NCBI GenBank assembly: GCA_016294165.1
Contig: JAEDCM010000041.1
Coordinates: forward strand, 1 to 12,327
Origin: Anaeroplasmataceae bacterium
GTDB lineage: Bacteria; Bacillota_I; Bacilli_A; Acholeplasmatales; JAEDCM01
Length of the DNA: 12,327 nt
Direction: 5' to 3'
Below, in pieces: positions 1-5,681 of the stretch (position 1 is its first letter; each line of letters starts with the position of its first letter). Made by a program: the position numbers and the translations under genes. A model generated the notes under the pieces. The model saw only the letters and a list, made by a program, of their open reading frames with translations. It was not told the DNA's origin and did not search any database.

Positions 1-67
1 AATTCCTTAATGTTTGGGCTGTTACACCTAATATTTCTGTTACTTTTTTTGTTGAGTAATACTTCAT
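1..67 (-). CDS. MerR-like HTH protein, N-terminal fragment (possible IS607-type recombinase or MerR regulator)
   Basis: Only the first 22 codons are in the window; the gene runs off the left edge. The ATG (65-67) is preceded by a perfect AGGAGG (79-84) 11 nt upstream. The peptide begins MKYYSTKKVTEILGVTAQTL and then RN. This matches the first helix-turn-helix of MerR-type winged-helix domains, with the typical pattern of Tyr-Ser, a helix, Leu-Gly-Val-Thr, then Gln-Thr-Leu-Arg. The same start is found in IS607-family serine recombinases (TnpA) and in MerR-family regulators. The fragment is too short to choose between them; the Leu-Arg-Asn ending leans slightly toward the recombinase type. Confidence is high that a gene starts here and low on its identity. 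Confidence 0.6.
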   Translation of the reverse strand, partial: MKYYSTKKVTEILGVTAQTLRN

Positions 68-98
68 AAATATAAAAACCTCCTATATATTACACATA

Positions 99-104
99 AT
101 TATA
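99..104 (-). promoter_or_regulatory. Likely -10 box for the left-edge HTH gene
   Basis: A perfect TATAAT on the minus strand lies about 15 nt upstream of the AGGAGG of the HTH gene. The -35 region at 17 bp spacing (122-127, TTTATA) is poor and falls within a tandem 10-bp repeat, so the promoter may need an activator or be controlled by a repressor. Confidence 0.5.
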
Positions 105-114
105 CTATAATTAG

Positions 115-134
115 AAAGTTTTATAAAGTTTTAT
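115..134. repeat. Perfect tandem 10-bp repeat in the divergent control region
   Basis: The decamer AAAGTTTTAT occurs twice in direct tandem (115-124 and 125-134). The copies lie one helical turn apart over the -35 region of the minus-strand HTH gene and about 30 bp upstream of the plus-strand promoter. The placement suits an operator, but the sequence is simple and AT-rich, so chance is possible. Confidence 0.4.
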
Positions 135-164
135 AGGTTTAATTATACTGTTTTAAAACCTTTC

Positions 165-193
165 TTGTATTTTTTTTAGTAATAATGTAAAAT
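165..193 (+). promoter_or_regulatory. Sigma-A-type promoter for the VTT-domain gene
   Basis: TTGTAT (165-170), a 17-bp spacer and TAAAAT (188-193) precede the gene at 239. The predicted start is near 200, giving a leader of about 40 nt that contains AAAGGTGA at 227-234 as the ribosome site. Confidence 0.5.
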
Positions 194-238
194 ATATTTA
201 AGATAAATAGGAATAATATGTTATGAAAAGGTGATACT

Positions 239-1003
239 ATGAAAAATAAAATTTTAAGTAAAAAGAAAGTTATTTTAGATATCTTATTTTTAGTTATAGT
301 TTTATCAATTGTATCGGGACTTACAATTTTACTATTAAAAAGTATAAATGTCATTTCCTTTGAAGATGGATTTCACTTTAATAGTTCGTTGTTCAAAAAA
401 TATAGTAATTCATGGTATGGATCATTAATATTTATACTATTCCAAACTGTTTTAACAATGTTGCTTTGTGTTGTCCCTGGAGCATCGATGGCCTTCATTA
501 TTCTTTCTACAACAATATATCCTGAACCAATACATGCTTTCTTATTATCGTTTACTAGTGTAATGCTTTCAAGTTTAGTAATGTATTTGATTGGACGATT
601 TGGTGGATATGTAGTTTGTGCAAAAATGCTTGGTAAAGAGGAATGCGATAAGGCTTCTGATTTATTTAATAAATATGGAGCAATCTACTTCCCACTAATG
701 ATGGTATTTCCCGTATTTCCCGATGATGCACTTGTCATGATTGCAGGAACAATTAAAATGCGTTTGAAATTCTTTATTCCATCAATTATCATTGGACGTG
801 GAATTGGTATTTTTACAATTGTATTTGGCCTAAACATTATTCCTTATGAATCATTTACAACACCATATGACTGGTTAGTTTGTATTACAGTATTTACATT
901 TTGGATTTATATGATATTCAAATTAGCTAATAAATTTAATAAAATATTAGAAAAAAGACGATTGAAATCACAAAATAAAGTCCAAGAAGAAACTGAAGAA
1001 TAG
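239..1003 (+). CDS. TVP38/TMEM64 (VTT domain) family integral membrane protein
   Basis: A 254-residue polytopic membrane protein of the VTT (DedA/SNARE-associated) superfamily. Hydrophobic segments lie at about 11-34, 60-92, 97-118, 150-172, 176-198 and 208-230. The family core is recognisable: GRFGG at 119-123, then FPVFPDD at 157-163 running into an AGT-x-K-M-x-x-x-x-F segment, the usual re-entrant/helix pair. Family members have been linked to lipid scrambling and membrane homeostasis; the substrate of this one cannot be read. The tail after residue 232 is basic, then acidic, and probably cytoplasmic. The start is fixed by AAAGGTGA at 227-234 just before the ATG. The gene stands alone on the plus strand between its own promoter and a hairpin terminator. 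Length is normal for the family. Confidence 0.88.
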   Translation: MKNKILSKKKVILDILFLVIVLSIVSGLTILLLKSINVISFEDGFHFNSSLFKKYSNSWYGSLIFILFQTVLTMLLCVVPGASMAFIILSTTIYPEPIHAFLLSFTSVMLSSLVMYLIGRFGGYVVCAKMLGKEECDKASDLFNKYGAIYFPLMMVFPVFPDDALVMIAGTIKMRLKFFIPSIIIGRGIGIFTIVFGLNIIPYESFTTPYDWLVCITVFTFWIYMIFKLANKFNKILEKRRLKSQNKVQEETEE

Positions 1004-1010
1004 TTAAATA

Positions 1011-1036
1011 ATAGGCTGATAATTTTATCAGCCTAT
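1011..1036. terminator. Bidirectional hairpin terminator between convergent genes
   Basis: A perfect 12-bp inverted repeat (ATAGGCTGATAA at 1011-1022, TTATCAGCCTAT at 1025-1036) starts 8 bp after the plus-strand stop and ends 5 bp from the minus-strand stop. A T-rich tail (ATCTTTATTTC) follows on the plus strand; the minus-strand tail (TATTTAACTA) is weaker. Confidence 0.8.
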
Positions 1037-1040
1037 ATCT

Positions 1041-2048
1041 TTATTTCTTTATACAACTTAAAATTCTTTCTAAATCATCAGTCTTTACCTTTGGTCTATA
1101 GAAATCCTTTCTACTGCATCCTGCTCTTCCGCCACCAGCACAAGCACATGCACATGCACAGGCACAACTTCTGCCTGAAGACCCTTTTGATGAATTAATT
1201 ATTGTCGGATTTTTTAACTCTTTACCTTTCCTATCATATCCATGATTATAAAGGAAATGCCTGTGGAACCAATTATATCGATGTCCTCTATAGAACCCAC
1301 GATATGTGTAATATTTATCCGAAGAATTCTTATGAATAATAATTGCAATTATAACAATTATAAAAAATACTACAACAACTATAAAAACCGAAATTCCAAC
1401 ATATTTATCCCTTTTCAAATCATTTTGATATGCTTTATAATCCCCTTCAGTAATCAAATTAGGATAATCACTTCGATTGTAATCAACTTTAACCCTAATA
1501 GATTCACCTTTATCTAATTTATATCTCCAAACATAATAATCGCCATATGTTCCAGAATTACAATTACTTGTAACAACATTAGTATTATTCCATAACACCC
1601 TTATTTCGCTAACCTCTATTTCATCAAACCAGCCAGGAATAAATTCATAATAGATTTTTACATCATCAAAAGTATATAAAGCAGTCGCATGAAATGAAAA
1701 TTTAAAATTAGCAATTTCCCCTTTTGAAATACTATTTTTTAAATTACATCTAATAAATTCGCCGTCATCATCATAATAATATACTTTTGAACATTCATCA
1801 GATAAATTTTGAATCGAATCAATATACTTATTAGGGATTCCAATTTTAACCCATTTTAATGGCCCTTCCGAATTAGAAAGGACCTCCCACTCAATAGTAT
1901 ATGTCATATCAAGCGTTCCATCTTCTCTTTGATCAATCTTTATTTCATAGTAATTGATTCTATCCACATCACCATCAGAACCAACTTCACAGCTACAAAG
2001 AGGAAAAACAAATAATATAAACAAAAATATACCAATTATCTTTTTCAT
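1041..2048 (-). CDS. Lipoprotein/membrane protein with cytoplasmic Cys-Ala repeat tail; probable radical SAM target
   Basis: Unrecognised family, 335 residues from the ATG at 2048. Layout: type II signal peptide with lipobox LCSC (lipidated Cys20); a beta-rich outer domain (about 30-200); one transmembrane helix (about 217-238) followed by His/Lys/Arg, placing the C-terminus in the cytoplasm; a basic aromatic segment (245-275); then a Gly/Ser linker leading to five Cys-Ala pairs (Cys295, 297, 299, 301, 303), GGGRAG and Cys311. The start is set by GGAGGTG at 2054-2060 and by an ATGA overlap with the stop of the upstream radical SAM gene, so the two are made together. I infer that the Cys-Ala tail is a substrate for that enzyme. 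The outer domain resembles DUF2207-like surface domains only loosely. I seem to recall similar Cys-Ala/GGGRAGC tails in other gut Firmicutes proteins but cannot name a family. Confidence 0.75.
   Translation of the reverse strand: MKKIIGIFLFILFVFPLCSCEVGSDGDVDRINYYEIKIDQREDGTLDMTYTIEWEVLSNSEGPLKWVKIGIPNKYIDSIQNLSDECSKVYYYDDDGEFIRCNLKNSISKGEIANFKFSFHATALYTFDDVKIYYEFIPGWFDEIEVSEIRVLWNNTNVVTSNCNSGTYGDYYVWRYKLDKGESIRVKVDYNRSDYPNLITEGDYKAYQNDLKRDKYVGISVFIVVVVFFIIVIIAIIIHKNSSDKYYTYRGFYRGHRYNWFHRHFLYNHGYDRKGKELKNPTIINSSKGSSGRSCACACACACAGGGRAGCSRKDFYRPKVKTDDLERILSCIKK
1137..1166 (-). repeat. Coding hexamer repeat TGTGCN x5 (Cys-Ala repeats)
   Basis: Five in-frame TGT-GCN hexamers encode Cys-Ala five times. 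All Cys codons are TGT, while Ala alternates between GCA, GCT and GCC. The mixed third bases argue for selection on the protein over a recent slippage product. Confidence 0.85.
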
Positions 2049-3397
2049 CTTTTCACCTCCGCTAAGAAGCATTTTGAATCAGAGGATGCGCTAATTTTTC
2101 TTTGCATTTTGCACTTCTTTGATTCCCAGATTGTTTTCCAATCCTTATTTAGTATGTTCCCTAAACCATCCTCAAATAACCATGATTGGCAAGGGATAAC
2201 CTCTCCATTAGGCGCAATTGCCATATTTGACAAGCAGGCACCACAGCTTGGAATTACCATTTTCATTTCTTCTAAATCCTTCTTAAACATAAAGCCTGGA
2301 GTTGTAAAGGAAAGTTCCAATTCATTTTTTGATGTATATTCAAAAGCTTCTCTTACAACCTCATTCATTCTTGTTTTATTTAAAGATGTAACCTTAGAAT
2401 TATTTAATGTTGCATTACCAGCAGGAATCAATCCTGAACAGCTAAAGTATTTAACTCCTAATCCATGAGCGAATTTAACCGTATTTATGTAATCTTCATT
2501 ATAACTGCATATTGGAGTGTTAATTGATACATCCAAACCAGCTTCAATAGCATTTTTTATCCCATTAACCGTTTCATTAAAATGATCTGCTCCTACTAAT
2601 GCATTATGAATATTAGAATCAAAAGAATATAACGTAACCTGAACACTATCTAGGTTTGCATCATACAATTTTTTACACAATTCCTTGGTAAGTAAAATAC
2701 CATTAGTATTTAATCTAGTCACAAACCATTTGGCATATTCAACTAGTTCTACTAAATCTTTTCTAATTGTAGGCTCTCCGCCAGTAAATGTTAAAGAAGG
2801 AATTCTTGCCTCCTTACATTTATCAATGATTTTAAACCATTCTTCTTTTGATAACTCTTTTACAGAAGAAAGCTTTTCACCTTTCGCGTAGCAATGCAAG
2901 CATTTCAAATTACAATTCCAACATCCATTTTTTTCCATTGATGAAATCATTAAATCCATGCGATGTGGGGCACTCATATATTTAGCATAATTTTTAAAAG
3001 AAATATAGCCAATTTCACTCGATGGTTCTATATTTTTAGCAACATCAGTTAATGTTTTTATAAGCTCAGCTAAATCTTTACTAATATGTTTTTTGTCTGT
3101 CTTAGTAAACACCTTTTTTACAGCATCTATAGTATGTTCAATTAATATCTCAATGTCCTCATCATCTAATGAATTTCCATTGCTTTTATTAAGCTCCGTT
3201 ATAAATTCTTTTAATAAAATAGCCCATGACATGTGAATAGGTAATACTGAATATCCATTTAAAACAACTACCCATGGAATCCCTGCTTTAACCTTTTTAG
3301 GAGGTATTAAATGAATTCTAACACATCCAGGTCCCTTTGGATCTAGGGTTGTGTGATATATTTCATTGCATTCTAATAAATATTTCTTAAGTTTCAC
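2045..3397 (-). CDS. Radical SAM/SPASM-domain protein, probable peptide/protein maturase
   Basis: About 450 residues from the GTG at 3397; an ATG at 3406 adds three. The radical SAM core has CxxxCxxC at Cys162, Cys166 and Cys169, followed by Tyr, with an extra Cys159 just before (GCWNCNLKCLHCYA). A TGGEP SAM-binding loop is at 205-209. The C-terminal part resembles SPASM/twitch domains: Cys385, Cys388, then an I-x-P-N-G-E-V-x-P-C stretch ending at Cys403, plus Cys429 and Cys443, enough for at least one auxiliary Fe-S cluster. Residues about 20-105, with a V-L-N-G core and acidic helix, could be a PqqD-like recognition domain, but this is uncertain. SPASM enzymes commonly modify ribosomally made peptides by forming thioether or carbon links. 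The coupled downstream gene encodes a Cys-Ala-tailed protein, the likely partner. There is no clear promoter, only about 25 bp after the preceding terminator. Confidence 0.85.
   Translation of the reverse strand: MKLKKYLLECNEIYHTTLDPKGPGCVRIHLIPPKKVKAGIPWVVVLNGYSVLPIHMSWAILLKEFITELNKSNGNSLDDEDIEILIEHTIDAVKKVFTKTDKKHISKDLAELIKTLTDVAKNIEPSSEIGYISFKNYAKYMSAPHRMDLMISSMEKNGCWNCNLKCLHCYAKGEKLSSVKELSKEEWFKIIDKCKEARIPSLTFTGGEPTIRKDLVELVEYAKWFVTRLNTNGILLTKELCKKLYDANLDSVQVTLYSFDSNIHNALVGADHFNETVNGIKNAIEAGLDVSINTPICSYNEDYINTVKFAHGLGVKYFSCSGLIPAGNATLNNSKVTSLNKTRMNEVVREAFEYTSKNELELSFTTPGFMFKKDLEEMKMVIPSCGACLSNMAIAPNGEVIPCQSWLFEDGLGNILNKDWKTIWESKKCKMQRKISASSDSKCFLAEVKR
2054..2060 (-). promoter_or_regulatory. 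Internal ribosome site with ATGA stop-start overlap
   Basis: GGAGGTG sits inside the last codons (Glu-Val) of the radical SAM gene, 5 nt before the ATG at 2046-2048, whose last two bases are part of that gene's TGA (2045-2047). This is a textbook coupling junction. It rules out the in-frame upstream TTG/CTG codons as starts for the downstream gene. Confidence 0.85.
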
Positions 3398-3406
3398 AAT
3401 ACTCAT

Positions 3407-3412
3407 CTCCTT
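3407..3412 (-). promoter_or_regulatory. Ribosome site that favours a GTG start for the radical SAM gene
   Basis: AAGGAG touches the first base of the ATG at 3406, leaving no spacer, but is 9 nt from an in-frame GTG at 3395-3397. The GTG is therefore the better start. Confidence 0.6.
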
Positions 3413-3436
3413 AAAATATATTTTATATTATCCTAT

Positions 3437-3465
3437 TTAAAAAGAAAAGAGTGGATTTCCACTCT
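3437..3465 (-). terminator. Intrinsic terminator after the transglutaminase-like lipoprotein gene
   Basis: An 8-bp stem (AGAGTGGA/TCCACTCT, 3448-3465) begins directly after the TAG stop and is followed on the minus strand by TTTTCTTTTT. It separates the lipoprotein gene from the radical SAM pair. Confidence 0.85.
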
Positions 3466-5106
3466 CTACTTTCTTATAAGCATAAAGATATCACCATTAT
3501 CAATAAATGAGTAGCTGCTATAAATACCATTAACCAAAAAAGCTTGTCTTATTTCATCTGTTGCTGATGATCCATAATCAAAGGCTAGTTCAAACTCTAA
3601 TGTATAATTTATACCACTTCCGCTATTGAAAAATGCCACAAGCTTATTAAGCTCTGCTTGTGATTCTATTTTTAAATTAAATGTTCCACTATAAATAGAT
3701 AATTCATAAATATCTATTTTTTGATTGCATACAATATTTGTAAATGTCCTTCCAGTATACTTTTGGCTATATGTATCTTCATCTATTAAAAAATATTTAT
3801 AAGATAGTATCTCATAAGCTCCATTGACAATTGTACCATCAGATGTAACATCCACAATATACCAATTACCATTTACATAAACCTTATTCCATGCATGGCC
3901 TAATCCATCTGGGTTTCCTGTTGCGTAACCACTGACATTAACACATTTTATTCCCTCAATATTACACATTGCCGAAAAAGCTTTACTGATGCCTTCGCAC
4001 ACAGCTTCATTATCTAAAAATACTCCCTCTAAATAAAAACCATTATATTCATTCGTATTAGAAACACCATTTGAAGCCATCATTAGTAAATCATTATCAT
4101 AAACAACATTCATTATCAAATAATCGTGAATCGCTTTGGCTTTCTCTATATCATTCATATCATCTGATATTATTTCTCTTAACACTTCTTTAATCTTATT
4201 ATAAATCAATTCCGCTTTAGAACCTGTTTCAGGAATTGGTAATACTCCTCTTTCTAAAGCGTAACAAAGTTGATCAGTTGTCGAAACCTTAAATTGGTAT
4301 AAGCTATCATTAATCGCAAAACCATCAAAATCATCACTTCTTTGCTTTGTTATTGGATTATAATTTAAGCTAGCATATTGCGTATAAGCAATTGTCTCCT
4401 TTGTTGAATTACTTGGCTCAGCAGTATGCGTGAACGTTATTGTCAGATTATTACCAACAACTGATGCGCGTAATCTAAAGTTAAATTCCACCGAACAATC
4501 ATTTATTAAATCATCTAATAAGACGTTAAAATCTGTAACATCAAAATTAATTGTACATTCAAGTCTACTTGCTCTATTAAGAATCGCCGCATTAAATTTT
4601 AATAATAATTCTTCATAATTATTGATAGAGTATTTTATAGATTCATCAAATTCCTCTTTTATCACATCTAAATTAATATAGCTAGTTGATAAGATGACTT
4701 CACTATCCACATAACCACAATCTTCGCATTTTCTTTGACGAAGGCCATCATTAACATCGGATGGATTAATGACAATCTTCCATTCAGAATATTTATGCGC
4801 AGGGTCAGTAATATTTATTTTTTCAATCTCTCCACATACACTGCATGTATTTAGTGTATATCCACTAGTAGTACATGTTGGAGAAATAACATTTGATGTA
4901 AAGGTGTGCGAAAGCTTTGGAATACTTTCTTCACGTTTTTTTCCACATTTACTGCATTCCTCTTCCTTTAAACCCTCAGTGCTACAGCTAGCTTCAATTT
5001 CATTTATTATGACATACTCATGATCACAAATATTTATTAAATCACATGCTGAGCATAACAAAATTGAAGTCATTAAAAGCACAAAGATACTTATTTTTTT
5101 TACCAT
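3466..5106 (-). CDS. Surface lipoprotein with CxxC repeats and transglutaminase-like (papain-fold) domain
   Basis: A 546-residue exported protein. A signal peptide ends at a lipobox-like CSAC (Cys21; Cys at -3 is unusual). Residues 28-135 hold three repeats ending in CxxCG (Cys51/54, Cys88/91, Cys127/130), each preceded by His or Thr-Cys segments; they look like small metal-binding or cell-surface modules. The middle (140-300) has no known domain. A transglutaminase-like domain follows at about 310-425, with AVCEG (Cys370), GHAWNKV (His404) and YIVDVT (Asp419) as a complete Cys-His-Asp triad. In bacteria such secreted domains are usually proteases or cross-linking/amidase enzymes; the substrate is unknown. 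The C-terminal 100 residues are unassigned. The start is supported by the signal peptide and an AGGGATG ribosome site. The gene has its own promoter-like box and terminator, so it is monocistronic. Confidence 0.85.
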   Translation of the reverse strand: MVKKISIFVLLMTSILLCSACDLINICDHEYVIINEIEASCSTEGLKEEECSKCGKKREESIPKLSHTFTSNVISPTCTTSGYTLNTCSVCGEIEKINITDPAHKYSEWKIVINPSDVNDGLRQRKCEDCGYVDSEVILSTSYINLDVIKEEFDESIKYSINNYEELLLKFNAAILNRASRLECTINFDVTDFNVLLDDLINDCSVEFNFRLRASVVGNNLTITFTHTAEPSNSTKETIAYTQYASLNYNPITKQRSDDFDGFAINDSLYQFKVSTTDQLCYALERGVLPIPETGSKAELIYNKIKEVLREIISDDMNDIEKAKAIHDYLIMNVVYDNDLLMMASNGVSNTNEYNGFYLEGVFLDNEAVCEGISKAFSAMCNIEGIKCVNVSGYATGNPDGLGHAWNKVYVNGNWYIVDVTSDGTIVNGAYEILSYKYFLIDEDTYSQKYTGRTFTNIVCNQKIDIYELSIYSGTFNLKIESQAELNKLVAFFNSGSGINYTLEFELAFDYGSSATDEIRQAFLVNGIYSSYSFIDNGDIFMLIRK

Positions 5107-5133
5107 ATAATCACATCCCTACTCTATATTATT

Positions 5134-5142
5134 ATTTTAACA
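5134..5142 (-). promoter_or_regulatory. Extended -10 promoter for the transglutaminase-like gene
   Basis: TGTTAAAAT (TGn plus TAAAAT) on the minus strand, 28 bp upstream of the ATG. The -35 region at 17 bp is poor, which is usual for extended -10 promoters. Confidence 0.4.
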
Positions 5143-5209
5143 CTTTTTATTCTAATAAGTATATAAAAATAGACTACTAATTCCCATAAATAACTCTTAA
5201 AAACATAAC

Positions 5210-5251
5210 AAAAAAAGATATCAACACAAATTGGTACTGCATTAATATCTT
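5210..5251 (-). terminator. Intrinsic terminator of the tRNA operon
   Basis: Minus-strand stem AAGATATTAA (5242-5251) pairs with TTGATATCTT (5215-5224), allowing one G-U. The pairing can extend inward, and a run of seven T follows (5210-5216). It lies 12 nt beyond the CCA end of tRNA-Tyr. Confidence 0.75.
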
Positions 5252-5262
5252 AATGTTTAAAA

Positions 5263-5347
5263 TGGTGGAGGGGGACGGATTCGAACCGCCGAACCAGGAA
5301 GGAGCAGATTTACAGTCTGCCGCGTTTAGCCTCTTCGCTACCCCTCC
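5263..5347 (-). tRNA. tRNA-Tyr (anticodon GUA)
   Basis: An 85-nt class II tRNA, last gene of the four-tRNA operon. The acceptor stem GGAGGGG pairs with CCCCTCC, the T-loop is TTCGAAT, the variable arm is long, and the anticodon GTA is at 5311-5313. The discriminator is A and the CCA end is encoded (5263-5265). Confidence 0.96.
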
Positions 5348-5361
5348 AAATATTAAATTAA

Positions 5362-5437
5362 TGGTGGAGGTTAACGGGCTCGAACCGCTGACCCTCTGCT
5401 TGTAAGGCAGATGCTCTCCCAACTGAGCTAAACCTCC
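5362..5437 (-). tRNA. tRNA-Val (anticodon UAC)
   Basis: A 76-nt tRNA. Acceptor GGAGGTT pairs with AACCTCC, the D-arm is TAGCTCAGTTGGGAGAGCA, the anticodon loop is CTTACAA with TAC at 5402-5404, the T-loop is TTCGAGC, and CCA is encoded. It is 4 nt from tRNA-Glu and 14 nt from tRNA-Tyr. Confidence 0.96.
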
Positions 5438-5441
5438 AAAA

Positions 5442-5517
5442 TGGTGACCCGTACGAGGTTCGAACTCGTAAATGCATGCGTGAAAGGCATGTGTGTTAAC
5501 CATTTCACCAACGGGCC
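5442..5517 (-). tRNA. tRNA-Glu (anticodon UUC)
   Basis: A 76-nt tRNA. Acceptor GGCCCGT pairs with ACGGGTC (one G-U), the anticodon loop is CTTTCAC with TTC at 5482-5484, the T-loop is TTCGAAC, and CCA is encoded. Confidence 0.96.
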
Positions 5518-5525
5518 ATTAATAG

Positions 5526-5616
5526 TGGCGGAGCAGAAGGGATTCGAACCCTTGCACCGGTTTCCCGATCTATACCCTTAGCAGGGGCACCTCTTGAGCC
5601 TCTTGAGTACTGCTCC
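5526..5616 (-). tRNA. tRNA-Ser (anticodon GCU)
   Basis: A 91-nt class II tRNA and the first gene of the operon. Acceptor GGAGCAG pairs with CTGCTCC, the discriminator is G as usual for Ser, the anticodon loop is CTGCTAA with GCT at 5580-5582, the variable arm is long (GATCGGGAAACCGG region), and CCA is encoded. It reads AGC/AGU codons. Confidence 0.96.
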
Positions 5617-5623
5617 ACTATTA

Positions 5624-5640
5624 GAGCACTTTACGTGCTC
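5624..5640 (-). other. Hairpin at the 5' end of the tRNA operon transcript
   Basis: GAGCAC-GTAAA-GTGCTC forms a 6-7 bp stem between the promoter and tRNA-Ser, close to the predicted start near 5638. It lacks a T-run, so it is a poor terminator for tex. A protective leader stem or processing element is possible; some tex transcripts may read through into the tRNAs. Confidence 0.45.
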
Positions 5641-5644
5641 TTAT

Positions 5645-5673
5645 ATGATATACTATTTTTATGTTTGTGTCAA
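5645..5673 (-). promoter_or_regulatory. Consensus promoter of the tRNA operon
   Basis: A perfect -35 TTGACA (5668-5673), a 17-bp spacer and TATCAT (5645-5650) on the minus strand. This is the best -35 match in the window, as expected for a stable-RNA operon. It lies just after the tex stop, with the -35 box starting 9 bp from it. Confidence 0.85.
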
Positions 5674-5681
5674 TACCTAAA

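Noticed and set aside
1137..1166. Short-period repeat as a CRISPR or microsatellite element
   Set aside because: It is an in-frame coding repeat (Cys-Ala) with varied third bases inside a well-supported gene.
1242..1517. Plus-strand 91-codon open frame opposite the Cys-Ala protein gene
   Set aside because: Low-complexity Asn/Ile-rich shadow of the minus-strand gene, without a ribosome site.
3407..3436. Promoter directly upstream of the radical SAM gene
   Set aside because: TATA-like strings exist, but any -35 box would fall in the terminator T-tract and none matches; I could not support one.
5177..5503. Open frame of 108 codons across the tRNA cluster
   Set aside because: It is antisense-free translation of tRNA-Glu, Val and Tyr genes themselves; the tRNA folds explain the sequence.
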